From: Heliocidaris tuberculata
Lineage: Eukaryota; Echinodermata; Echinoidea; Camarodonta; Echinometridae
Reading direction: 5' to 3'
DNA: 64,000 nt
Assembly: GCA_025618425.1 (NCBI GenBank)
Contig: CM046838.1
Coordinates: forward strand, 42,253,709-42,317,708
The translations under genes and the position numbers were made by a program. This document shows positions 1 to 13,700 of the stretch, one piece after another (position 1 is the stretch's first letter; each line of letters opens with the position of its first letter). The notes beneath the pieces are model-generated. The model ran no database searches and was not told the origin of the DNA. It worked only from the letters and a program-made list of their open reading frames with translations.

Positions 1-824
1 CAATCTTGGCGCTTCGCATTGATACAGCATGTGTGTCATTGGTTTTATACTTGTGTGTATAGTGTATAGTACATGTTGCAGTTGATGGGAGTCCAGGCAT
101 ATAAATTATTTTTTGGCTTTTATTTGTTCAATATTAAACTTTAGGAGGCGAAATCTTCACAGTGTCTTAGTATTGCTAGTATCTTGCTATTTATTAACAA
201 AAAATCGAAGAAATCTGACAAAAAGTTTTTTAAGGGCTTACCAAAACTTTTACCTTTATTAAAACACGACTACAAAGACTTTCGATTGCGTTTTCCCGAA
301 ATTGTAAAATTCCGAAGTTTCGTTACTCCGAACGTTCGATTACTCCGAACGTCCATTACTTCGAAGGTTCATAATTCAGAAGGTTCGTTATTACGAAAAT
401 GAATTAGGGTTCATAATTCCTACAATGTTTACTAGAACCCTACGTCGTTTTTTTTTCGGAATTACGAACCTTCGAAATAATAAACCGTATTTCATTTTTG
501 GAATGGAATGGAATGGTTAAGAATAAAATGAACCCTATTTCATTTACTATTACTAACCTTCGGAAGGATGAACTTTCGGAATTATGAAACTTTGGAGTAA
601 TACAACAAATGTTCGGAATTATGAACCCTACTTCATTTTCGAAGTTATGAACCCCCTGGTATGGGAATTTTTGTGTTTCTGAATTGTGAAAAAAAAATTG
701 TTTAAAATGGTAAAGAATAAAATTGATACAGTATTAAAGTTTTAGATTACAAAGCCCCCCTCCCCTCCACCCTCCCCCTTAAAAAAATAAAATAGTCTGA
801 TAAAAAAGCCTCGTGACTACTTAC
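1..824. repeat. Left edge: dispersed repeat and TTCGGAA/TTACGAA-rich repeat
   Basis: No exon is visible here. About 80-250 is a copy, in opposite orientation, of the sequence at about 16835-16995 (shared words include GCTAGTATCTTGCTATTTAT and a run around AAAAAGTTTT). About 300-665 is built from short repeated, partly palindromic words such as GGTTCATAATTCCGAA and TTCGGAATTACGAACC. The same word set recurs at about 9845-10185, so this is a dispersed repeat family. A cytosine-rich run lies near 755-780. The coiled-coil gene presumably continues leftwards beyond position 1. Confidence 0.55.
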
Positions 825-874
825 CGGATCTGATCCGCTTGGTCCTTTATTTTATCCAGCTTCTCGTCTGATGA
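825..874 (-). CDS. Coiled-coil gene, exon reading [17 protein letters not shown]
   Basis: The acceptor is TTTTTAG and the donor a consensus GTAAGT (minus strand). Sixteen codons plus two bases are open. It is closely similar to the 14-codon exon at 3998-4039 ([14 protein letters not shown]), so the two are paralogous copies. Unlike the other exons it ends in phase 2, which marks a change at the 3' side of the last repeat block. Confidence 0.55.
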
Positions 875-3800
875 CTAAAAATTAGAGCAATGGAAGAAAA
901 AAAATAAACAATGAATATCAATTCATTTCAAATCAAAATGATTAAAATGATCCGAATATATGACATGTTCCAAAAGAATTATAATAAAACAATAAATCCA
1001 TATTTATATTACAAAAACATTTTACGTCTGACACTCCGTCTGACACCCGTCTGCCACCCCAATCCTATCTTCATGCCTCTCCCCTCTTTCTATTCGGCCC
1101 TCGCACCCGCTCTCTGTCTGTCTCTTTCTTATTGCCTCTGCATGTCCCTTTCTGTCTATCTGTCTGTCTCTCTGTCTGTCTCTCTCTCTTCCTGTCTGTT
1201 CCCCCTCTCTCACTTTCTGTCCATCTCTCCCTCTGTCTCTCTGTATGTCTGTCTCTGTCAGTCTGTCTGTCTCTTTCTTATTGCCTCTGCATGTCCTTTC
1301 TGTCTATATGACTCTATCCCCCTCTCTCACTTTCTGTCCATCTCCCCCTCCGTCTCCCTGTCTGTATGCCTGTCTGTCTGTCTGCCTCCCTCTGTCTCAC
1401 TCTGTCTGTCTGTGTGTTTGTATGTCTGTTTCTGTCTGTCTCTGCCTGTCGCTTTTTTCCTATCTGTCCCCCCCTCTCTTTGTCCACTCCTCCCCCCCCC
1501 CCCCAATGTCTATCTCTCTGTCCGTCTCTGTCTGTCTCTGTCTGCCTCTGCCTGTCTCTCTGTTACTGCATTCATACTCGACCTGTTTAGGTACCATCGT
1601 ATTAATAATTGTCCTCAGAAGTCTTTTCTTCTTTTTCTTAATTTCCTTCGAAGTGGTTGTCTGCTCCAACTCTTCCTTCATCTGACCTAGAGCGGACTCG
1701 AGCTCCTTGGGATAGACAGAAGGAAAGAATGAATGAGAAGAGTATGCAAGAAAAACTTTAACCCTTTCAGGACAGGAACTATTTAGGGCTTAATTGATCA
1801 CATTATGTTCTTCAGATTGGCAACAATAATATTTTTCTTTTAGCATGTTTAGTGCTACATGGTTCTGATAAGGTACAATGTCTTTGAAATCTATACGTGG
1901 TTAGCAGTTTTGTCGAAAAGTTGAGCAAATTGTCAATTTTTATAAAAAACAATGATTTTGAACCTCCCAATGTGTTGCCAATTTAAGGATTTTAAAGCTT
2001 ATTCTCGTTTTTAAAATTCCTGGTATCAGACGCAATATGGTCATGCAACGAAAATGGACATAGTATGTGCAGAAACTGTTGCTCTTTTTTTTCATGAATC
2101 TGGTATATTTTTTAGAGCTCTGAATCAAAAGTTATTGAGCCAAACCACAAAATGAGGTCAATTGTCTCGAAAGGGTTAATAGTGCAATGATATGATATAA
2201 TGATGAGAAGAAAGAATAATAAGGGAAGAAGATGGAATGACAGGTAATTACAATGTAAAGCCTGGTGCGGGAGGGGATAATACCACGCAAAGCTAAAAGC
2301 ATCAACAATATAAATGACAAATGACTGTACAGGTGGATATAATGGATAGGAAGATCTTAGTACCGTGAGTGATAACAATATTAAATGTATTATTTGGTTT
2401 CTGTTAGTGTTTTAAATCAAATTATCATATAAAATCGGCCTTACCCATTTGAAAATAATTTTTCAAAGGCCATGATTGTGCGGGGATAAATATACAAGAA
2501 ATAAAAACACTATGTTCCCATAAAGGGAACAATTATACCTACTTCAATTCGGCAATTATTTTCGAGGAGTTTCTTGTCCAGTGACGTCACAAGTCCTTGG
2601 TGTTTGTTCCACACACTGCTAAAGAGAGCAAGGAATTCTGGGACTTTTGTCTTCTTCTTGAATTTGATGTCCATTTCTGTTGCTGTAGCCTTAGGAATGA
2701 AATATATTGATTGAATTCAATCGGATTTTCTATTTCATATCAGTCATAGGAGACAGCAAGATTGGAGTGATCACATGACATAATTAATGATTATTTGAAT
2801 GGCCGTGACATGAAATTATGAGGGCTATAATTAAGGCACTTTTAGGGTGCTCGCATAGGGACAGCACATGCAGTGCTACTATAGCACCAGTGAAGGTGCT
2901 ACTTCTTACAGCACCTCCAAAAGTGCTACTAATTTTGCACTAAGGGTGCTGTCTTTAGCACCGGGAGAACTATCTTCAGCACTTTTCAAGTGCTCATATA
3001 GTGACTGCACAAGTGGTGCTGCTTAAGCACCAGTGCAGGTGCTACTTGTTACAGCTGCTCCCAAAGGTGCTAATAACTTTACACTATCAACAGACATAGG
3101 GGTTCTTAATAGCACCTACAGTGCGCATTACATGAGATTAATATGCATGTATATGTAAAATTCTTATTAATCATGATTAAAAATGTTTAGTAAATCATAA
3201 GAGATAGTAAATTATCAATGATTACAAACTCAGTTCTGAATCATTTTTCTTTTTTTGTATTGACCGAGTATATTTGAGACGCTGACCGAGACAATATTAT
3301 CTGAATTAGACAAAAACCTTAAAAATGTGTAGTTTCTTCAAACAATATGCAAATGATATGAAGAATTGCCAAAGCCCTTCAGGTGCTGAATCATTGGTCT
3401 GATTGGTTCATTTGACTCAGTACTTGTTTTTAGCACCCATTTCTTCTGCACCACAAAAAACTTTTGTCAAAAATAGCACTTGAGGGGCTAGATTTAGCAC
3501 GACAGGTGCAACTCCTTGGGCAGCACCTGTGTTTTTAGCATCTCACTATTCTGAGTGTAGCGTCACTTACAAATGAACTGAAGAATTTGCATATGTGAGC
3601 GTAATATACAAAGCATCCCAGAATAAAAACATAGGCCCCACAATAACTGACATGATAAATTCCAATCAAATCAAAATAACCTACTACCTATGTTATATAA
3701 TCTTATTACTTGATGCAATATGACCCGTTTTAACCATATTTTGTTTTCTAAATGCATGCACGGTACATGTACTTGGCACATTCTATATTCGACGTATATA

Positions 3801-5151
3801 ATTTACAAATTACATAATGAAGCTTAAATTTTATATTGACTGACAAATGTTGCAATTGTTGGTATACATCTGAACATCAGGGTGTATACTGTTACCTGCA
3901 CTCAAAGAAGAAACTTAGTGCATATATCATCTTCTTTTATTATGGGTAGTGCAATGCTAAGCAAATCGGCAACTATGACTATAATTCATTAACGTACCCT
4001 GCAAATGTCCCGGATCTTCTGAAGCTTTTCTTTTGAAGACTGAAAATAATGAGAGAAGAAGAAGAAGAAGAAGAAGAAGAAGAAGAAGAAGAAGAAGAAG
4101 AAGAAGAAGAAGAAGAAGAAGAAGAAGAAGAAGAAGAAGAAGAAGAAGAAGAAGAAGAAGAAGAAGAAGAAGAAGAAGAAGAAGAAGAAGAAAAAAGAAG
4201 AAGAAGAAGAAGAAGAAGAAGAAGAAGAAGAAGAAGGAGGAGGAGGAGGAGGAGGAGGAGGAGGAGGAGGAGGAGGAGGAGAAGAAGAAGAAGAAGAAGA
4301 AGAAGAAGAAGAAGAAGAAGAAGAAGAAGAAGAAAGTACAACTTACAGCATGTACAGTGGCTCAAACTTTTTAACCACGAATAAAATAGATACTAAAAGC
4401 TATAAAATTTTGAAGGATAGATGGCTCAACATAATAAAAAAAAGAAGAGATTTTGCTACACAAAATTAAATTAACATTATAATTGTTTAATGATACATGT
4501 AACCTAATTATCTCCAGTTACTAAACATTTACACAAACTGGGATCGCCATAGCACTTCAATACAACATTATTTGAGCTTTATGGTTTTTTTTTTCTTCCT
4601 ATGACTTTGCTCATAATTACAAACCATGTAATGGGTTACTTCCATTATGTTATGTTATGACTGCAGAGCTTTCCTTCTAATAATTTTGATTTGCCGGTAC
4701 GGTAAAGCCTAATTATTTTTTAGTTTATTCTAACTTTGTAAAGCTCAAAGGCGATCTTCTTTCCTTTTTTTTTTTCTTTCTCATGGCATACTCATTACTG
4801 TTATCATCACCATCACCAATATCATCATCTTCATCATCATCACCACCACCATCATCACCATCATCACTCCTCATCATCACCAGCACTACCATCATCATCA
4901 TCACCATCATCATCATCACCACCACCACCACCATCATCATGATCATGATCACCATCATCACCACCACAACTATCACCACCATCATCATCGTCATCATCAA
5001 CACCATCATCATCACCACCACCACCACCATCATCATCATCACCATCATCACCATCATCATCATCACCACCACCACCACCACCACCACCACAATCATCATC
5101 ACCACCACCACTACCACCATCATCATTATCATCACCACCACCACCACCACC

Positions 5152-5182
<31 letters not shown>

Positions 5183-7713
5183 CCATCATCAACACCACCA
5201 TCACCACCACCATCATCACTTTCATCATCATCATCACCATCACCACCACCACCACAACCGCCACCACCATCATCATCATAATCACCTTTTTTCATCATCC
5301 TTCTAGATTTCTACCGCTAATAAAATATTATTAGGAAACCTGTCTTACCTGTTGTTTTGCTTCAAGTTTCGCATTGATGTTGTCAATCTTGAGTGCATAA
5401 TACTGGTCAATGTCTTGTATCTTATCGACAAGGTCGGTGATCTCCATCGTGCCCGGTTCGACGTCAAGCAGTTTTTCGATGGCCTCCCTCAAAAGCTAAA
5501 TCGTAAATATGCATAGATTGTTAATATAATTCAAAAGAATAAGTTGGAAGCAATTCATCCGTTGAATTAACAGAAGAATTGTTAAGATTACACTTTCATT
5601 ACTGGCCTAATGAGAACAGTTAATAAATTTATTTTTTCTAACCTGATAAACAGCTATATGATATACATTCTTTCTATGAGCCTGTCACTATATTTTCCAT
5701 GTCTCTCTTAATAACATTTCACGGTCTATCAGCTTCTCCCTTTTCCTTTATTTTGTTTCTCTTTCTCTTTCTATATCACTCCTGTTACGACTTCTACTCC
5801 CTTGTCGAACCCTTTTCCTCAAGGGCGTCAATCGTTGGGGTGTTCCTTCATTTTCTATTTCCTTTTTTGCTTGTTGGAAGACTATCAGCAAATTGTGTCC
5901 GACACACCCAACTCCTTATTCAAAAAGGTTTAGCGACGCTCCTTACTTTTCTATATACAATTTTTTATCAATTTAAAGGGAACAAAAAGACACATCTATT
6001 TCTCATATATCCTATAGTGGCCTAAAGTTAAAATTCAAGGGATACTTTCAACCTCTAAAATTCTTACCCGAGTGTTTGCATAGGCAGCCCTCTTTCTTTC
6101 AGTGATCCCTTCTACTCGATCTCGAAGCTTTTGGTAGCGGCTCTCATGCCTGTGCCATGCCTCCCTGAGCTTCAGAGCCGAATCCTCTGACGACACATTC
6201 TCCGAAAGACCGGTTATGGAGCGAACTTCTGAAAATAGTTTCTGCAAAACGGATTATGGCAAACCGGACGGATGTTACAAGGAATAAAGCCCATTATTTC
6301 ATTGCTATAGATAGGGGCGGATCCAGGATTGTGTATAAGAGGGGGCACACAAATGCAGGTTTGTCAACTTTTGGAAAAGGGAGACCAAACTCGACAAAAA
6401 AAAAAAAAAAATCGCCAGACCTCCAAAATTCGCTCATGTGGGGGGGGGGGGGGAATGGGAGTCCAGTTCTCCTCCATAATTCTCTGACAAGCAAGCAAAT
6501 AAACAAACAAACAAACAAACGAACAAACAAACAAAAAAGGTTCGTTCTAGAAGGGGGCCGCGATCGAAAGGGGGGGGGGGGGGGCACGGGCCGGATGTGC
6601 CCCCCCCTAAATCCGCCACTGGCTGTAGATCAGATCATGCCGATCAGTTTGCGTAAAATTATCATAATTCTCTCTTTGTTCGAATCGGTTTCCATCTTCT
6701 CACTTTTCCTACATTCGCCTATCTCTGTTTCTTCGTTTCAAAATCGTCTACTTTTATGATTTTATTTGATAAAAGAATAGTAAAAAAAAAAAATCTTTTA
6801 TTTTGTGTACCTCAACACCTCACTCTCTCTTTCTCTCTTTCCTTTTGTTGTTTATTCTTGTTCTGATTTATTCCATTTCTGTGTCTCTAATTGTCTCATT
6901 CATTTCCTTTTTCTCAAAATTTTGCATTTCGCTCGCTATCTTAATATATCTATAAAATCCATATATTTAATTCTTTCTTTTCCCACAGTATGTATACAGT
7001 GTGAGTCAATAAAAAGGAAACCCATATTCAATCCTGAAATATTGTTGCAATCAATACATATAGATTTAATTACTCACACTGTAGCCTATCATGTTGTTGT
7101 TGTTGATTTTTTTTTGCGTTTTGCCACCTAAAAACAAAACAAAACAAAACAAAACTGCCCATTCCAATAAGGCCATTTATTGAGTCTGATATAAAAGCTC
7201 ATCAATAAAATCCGACCATGGACAGTAGAACAGTAACATTTCTCCTGATTCATGTCAAAATTTGCCTCTGCCCAAGTTTGGAATGAAATAGATGGTCAAC
7301 CCAAGCTTGGTTGAATGGTCTCCATTCCAGTTGAATGCATTCACACATAATGAAAGGAACTCCTGAACCCAATTCACCCCAAACTTGGGCAAAGACGATT
7401 TGACATGCTTTTTTAAAAAAAATGGCCAGTGCTCAGTCATCCATAATCTCATTTTGATGAGCAGCAAATCAAATCAAAGAAGACATTATGAACTATAACA
7501 CAATTATTATATATTTCAGAGATTTCACTTTGTTTCTAAGATATTTGGGCTTGAATATGGGTTTCCTTTTTATTGACTCACACTGTATAACATGTTCCTC
7601 TTCTTGAGCTAAGAATCCTCTTCTCTCCATTCTCTCTCCCTAACTCCCCTATTTACTCTGCCCTCTCTATCTCGTATATTTTCGTCCTCTCTCCCTCCCT
7701 TTCCCTCCTCTCC

Positions 7714-7746
<33 letters not shown>

Positions 7747-10700
7747 CCTTTCCCTCTCCCTCTTCTCCTCTCCATCTCTAACTGCCAACACAGAGAATAA
7801 ATCCTAACCTGTAATTGTTCAAAGGCATCACCATTCTCTCCGGTGATCTTCTGACAACTTGATGAGACGTTCTTCTTTTCTTTCTTTATCTGTTTCAGTT
7901 TCTTCGTCAGTTCTTCCTTCTCTCTTTCTAGAACTAGAATGGTCGACTCTCCGCTAACTATCTCGTTATTCGCGGCCTGGTTAGTGAAGGAATGAAAATG
8001 AAGACAATTGGAAGGAAGAGCTGAATTAGAAGGAAGAAGTGTAATCGTTTAAAAAAAAGCTTAACCCCTTGTATAAAGAGGAAACCACTATTAACCCTTT
8101 CAGGAAGGAATTATTTCAGGGCTAAATTGATCACATTTCTTCAAATTGGCAACAATGTTGTTTTTCTTTTAGTGCTACATGGTTCTAATAACATGTAGTA
8201 ACATGTCTTGAAAACAATATACATGGTTTATAGGAACTTTGTCGAAAAGTTGGAAAAATGCCAATTTCGATCAAAAAATAATGATCTTGAACCTCTCAAT
8301 GTGTTGCCAATTTAAGGATTTTAGAGCTTATTCTCGTTTTAAAAATTCCTGGCATCAAATGCAATATGGTCATGGAACAAAAGTGGAGACAGTGTGTGAA
8401 ATTTTTTTTGCTCTTTCTACTCATGCATCTGGTATATTTTAGAGCTCTAAATCAAAAGTTATTGAGCAAAACCACAAAAAGGGGGCAGTTGTCTCAAAAG
8501 GGTTAATTTCGGGAAGAGCAAAATCACTATTAACGCACTGAGCGTCACAAGCGTCATTTGCATGACATTGAACGGCGTCAGCGACTGGCGTGTTATTTTG
8601 ACGCGCCATGCGAGAGTGACGTCGTACCAAAAAATGAAGACAGAATGAACAACAGGTGGCGTTGAATTACTAGGCTAATTGCCTTCACAATCTCGATTAG
8701 CGCAGGTAATAGCGCAATCAAAATGGCGACTCTTCTACTACAGCCAATATTCTAACTCTTTCAGTGCCGATGTCACGTATATGTGTCAGATAGACTTGTC
8801 ATTTTCATTCACCAATTGCTCGACCACGGGAAGGTTTATGGTGGTCAATGTATATCAAAAATTTTGAGCATAAATCAAGCATTCTAAATATATGATTATA
8901 ATTATATGCTTCCATAGAAATTTCCAGAGAAAATTGCTTATTTTTAAAAAGATTATTTAAACATTAAATAATAGTAAACAAAATAATGAGAAACCAAAAA
9001 ATAATGTAGAAAAAAGAAACTCAAATGTAATTTTCAATAATTCTTATGCATAAAGTTGGGTAAAGGAATAATGTTTGGTATCATACGAAATGGAATACTA
9101 CATTTCCTACAAGTTTTGTACACAATATTTTGTGAAATAATAGATGGTTAATGGAGTGCAGACATTTGAAAAGTAAGCATTGATCACTTTTTAGTAAAAT
9201 TTTTAAGAGAGCTAAACCCCTTGGCACAGCAAGAGTTAAGCTGAACATTCTTACACCACCCCTGTCTAAACCATGATAACTACAGAAATAATAAACTACC
9301 TCCAATTTTTTCTCCAGTTTCCTGATCTCATATGTGAGATCTGCTACGGTCCCCTTGCAGGAGGTGCTTGGAGTGTTCTCTAGCGCCATCCTCAAATTGG
9401 AAACTTCTCTCAACGCCTTGTCTCGGTCTTCAGTCAGCATCTGGTGGCAAACATTAAAAAAAATACCAGTCAACAAACGACAAACCTACTAAAAAGCAAG
9501 GAAACAAACAATGAAAAAAAAAGGGTGATTCAATTCAAGGATTAATAGCCTTCGCTTTTATCGATTCTGTTTCTATCCTCGTTCATCATTTGTGTTTCAG
9601 AATAAACGAAAAAGAATGATATCAAATGAATATGGCATAGGTGACCAACACGTGTATGTTACTTTCAACCACTCAGTACGGGCAGGAAATAACTATGACA
9701 TGTAAAAAAAAAAAAAAGGGGGGGGGGGTCCTATTCCCTAAAATTGCTGACAAGCAGGCAAAAAAAAAAAAAAGGGGGGGGGGGGGTCCGTACCCCGTGA
9801 CCCCTCTGGAACCACCCCTAATGTTCATATAGGATAATAGGTTACATGTCGTTTTTCCGAAGGTTCATAATTTCGAAGGTTCGTTTTTCGGAAGGTTTGT
9901 TACTCCTACGGTTCGTAATTCCGAAAATGGAAAAGGGTTTATATTTCGGAAGGTTTGTAATTCAGAAAAAGTATGAATCTTCGGAATCATGAACCATTTT
10001 TCATTTTCGGAATTACGAAACCCTATGTCATTTTAGGAATTACGAACCTCCGGAGTAATGCATCAAATGTTCGGAATTATGAACCCTACTAGTATTTCAT
10101 TTTCGGAATTATGAATTCCCGAAATTACGAACCTTCGGCATTACGAACCTTCGGAAAAAAGAAACTTCGGGAAAACGAGCCCCCCCCCCCCCCCGGATAA
10201 TAGGCCTACCTTGATTTGTTCCTCAGCTAAGATCAGTGTATCTCCGTCTAGATTAGTTTGGGTCCTGGCATCATCATTTATATCCTTATGAAGTTTGGGA
10301 CAGATGGCCTTCTTCTCTTTCTTAATCTTCTCCAATTGGTTCGCCAGTTCTTCCTTTTCTTCTTCCAGAACCATGATAGTCGTCTCTCCCCTCACGAGTT
10401 CAGTATTCGCTGTCTGAGTTCGGGAGAAGGATTGGGGAGATTGAGAAATGGTTGAAATCATCATGATGATGGTATGATGAACTGATTGCTAGTTATCGGA
10501 AGTTAGAGGTAAACATTTTTGAGTAAAATTGGGCATGATCATGAATCTAAATGCTTGTTGATAGGTATTCAAAAGTGTTTATTATATTCACCAGCTTAAA
10601 AATGAACAGCATAAACAAAAAAATGTAGGAAATTAGACAGGAAACCGTAAAGCTGAAAAGGAGATTGCACGACCATACACCCAGCCAAAGGTTCCCCATT

Positions 10701-13700
10701 TAGTCACTTTGCTCGCTCGCATTTTATCCAGCTGGTATAACCAGTTCCTTTCAAATAACACCAATGCCCTATTAATGCCTCACGCTACGCTAACATGACC
10801 CCCACATTTATCATAGGCATGCGAAGTGGGTTGGGGGATGCAGCCCGCGAGCATTGTGAAATTACCAATATTCGGGCACTCGCCACCTCATTATTCGGGC
10901 TGTGAGGAGGTCTGCTTTTAGTTTTTATATCTTATCTACTATATATACGCCTGTGGAATTGCCCATACCTGTAAGCTTTTCTCGAGCTTTTTGATTTTTT
11001 TATTCAGATCTGTGCAGGTTCCCTGAAATGAGGTGGTCGAGATTGAAATGTTTTCAAGCTCCAGCTCCTCTTTGACCTTCTTCAACTTCTCAACCTCTCT
11101 CATTGCTTTGCCTCGTTCTTCAGCCAACATCTGGATGACAGCAAATGGGAAAGGGTTAGGGGCTACTTGAGGCCTGCATGGCTATTATCTTTGATACCAT
11201 CCACTGGCTTAAAGGAGAATGAAACCGGGGGGGGGGGGGGGGATCCGTTTTAATTAAAAGAGAGGATAGAGAGAAGCAATTTACAAAAAGTTCCATCAGA
11301 ATCGGTTACGAAATGAGAAAGTTATGAAAGTTTGAAAACTCTCAATTTACTTTCTATGGCGATCCTCAAATTGGCAATGTTGCTCCGAAGTGACAGGTTT
11401 ATAGCAGTACAACTCTCCCTATGTTTTGTAAACCAAAATTCACATTTTTCCCATTATCTCTCAAGTTGCAGCTTGTCTCCTTCTAATTAGCTCAAGATAT
11501 ATCATGGGAAATGTATTTGACACAACATATGTTGAGTTCACAAAAGGACAAGCAGAGATAATGGCGAAAATATGAAATTTTGTGTACAAAACATATTGAG
11601 AGTTGTACTACTAAACCTGCCATTTCGAAGCAACATTGCCAATTTGAGGATCGCCATAGAAAGTAAATTGAGACTTTTCAAACTTTCATAACTTTTTCAT
11701 TTCGTAACCGATTTTGATGGAACATTTTTCTATCCTCTCTTTTCATTAAAATGGATATTTCCCCAGGGTTTCATTCTCCTAAGCCCAGCTCACACGATAA
11801 GGACCACGCCAGTGATTTACGCGTAATTTTCGATACTACTTATTCAGTTGTTGTAATTTGTTTGACCAAAATTTTATGATGTAACTAAGTCTTTGGGGCA
11901 TGCATCATACAAGCATTGCTTTCTTAGCATGTCCCTCCGTTTTATTTCATTGTATATGATAGGTCAATAATGATCCGTTTGTGTAAATTATTTTTGTACT
12001 CTTATAAATACCCTTATCTTTGTATTTTTAGTTTGATATATAGAAAGTTACTGCATTATTTAATGTTTAATCAATGAATCACTATGTATCATGTATGATT
12101 ATTTTGAAACGGAAAAAGTGAATATACCAAATCAAAACAAAATGATTAAAGAGTGATATCGATCAAAAAAGTTTTTGCAAAATGAATAGTGCAAATAATA
12201 CTTTTAATAACTGGCGTATGGGTAATTACCTCCCCAGTACCGACGCAGTTAAAATGACACCTCGTGTAAACAGGCTTAAAGCCCAATTCACACGAGGCGT
12301 CAATTTCGCTGACGTTAGGATCGCATCAGTGATTTGTAGGGTCTGTTGCGCGTCATGCAAGAGAGATATCGCTTAAAAATGACTGTAAAATGAACAGTGC
12401 AAAGGATACGTTTAATAACTGGCGTATGGGTTAAAAAGTTTCAAAGGCTCGATTAGCAGTCGAAATGACGCCTCGTGTGAACAGGGCTTTAGATCGTGTA
12501 TAATGCCCGTTGTGCTTGATACGTCATTCGACTGCGTCATTCGACTGCGTCATTACCTACCTCAATCAAGCCTACGAAGGTACTGAGTGCATGCACCAGT
12601 AATAAATCAAAGCTATGTTTTCACTTTCCATTTTGCATTCACCTTTTGTACGATGTAACTTCCCAATATTGAACTCACTGACGTAACCCTACATCAGCCA
12701 AATGACGTCTCGTGTGTAATGAGCGTTATTTAGGCCATCCATGAAATATTACTTGCGTTTTTCGATAAAACATAGAAACATTACGTTTTTATGGCCTATA
12801 TACACCAGCTGTTTCAAGCGTGTCTGTTATTGACGCTTTATGGAAGAGTTGTAGGGTTATGCTAGTTAATAACGACTGTCGGAGGTAAAACTGCCAGAGG
12901 TAATCACCTGGAAAACGTTTTATAGTAGCCTGGTCAAAAAATTTTAAAATATCACAGTTTGCATCAGAAAAAAAAACACAGCTTATCTTGCTCCCTTCAA
13001 AAATCCCTTAGTACGTACTTTTCCCCCAGTGATGTAGCGTCATATAATATTTTTTTTTAGTCTGTGTACTTTTGTTTCTTTGCAAACCTGTGATTTTGTG
13101 AGCGCCATGGTACTTTGTTTGTTTGTTTGTTGGTTGGTTTTTTTTTTGTTTTTTTTTTGCTACTCAGCATCATCATGATCATTGCCAAAACCAAGTTTAC
13201 TCAGATACTTCTTAGTCACCTTCCCTACTTTTACTTATTCTCTCTGCATACTCCTGATAATAAAATAAGAAAGTTAGTAATAGGCTACTCAAAGTTTGTA
13301 GTACGTAGTGATCAGTAGATCATGATGCTTACCCGACTTTGTTTGGTAACTACACCAAGTTGTGCCTTCACCGTCTTGAGTTCATCTCTCCAGGTTTCAC
13401 TTGCCACCAACAGATTCTACGAGAAGACAGTTTGGGATCAATCGATGGTACCGACAATTGTAGAAATACACAATAATATACATGTATATAGAGTATTTGG
13501 GGCTTTCCCATCCCAACAAGAAGGGGGGGGGGGAGGAGAAAGCCACTCCAAAACGGAACCCCCACCCTAAAAATGCCCCAAGAAGAAAAAATGTAAAACA
13601 TTTTGCCTTTAATTACTTTAACTACAAGTCATAATTGTAAAGGAGTTTATGTTATACTTATTATTATTTCTTAATTGTTTTAACATTTTATTATTTCCTC

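Noticed and set aside
911..1690. Long Ser/Leu/Cys-rich open frames across the pyrimidine tract
   Set aside because: Translations of a CTGT/CT microsatellite; no splice-bounded coding signal except the minus-strand exon at 1583-1705.
3979..5334. Poly-Arg, poly-Glu, poly-Thr/Ile, Val/Met and Asp/Gly open frames of up to 186 codons
   Set aside because: They are readings of GAA/GGA and CAT/CAC arrays in several frames on both strands.
6256..6759. 167-codon plus-strand frame
   Set aside because: It runs through the homopolymers of the hAT-like MITE at 6312-6621.
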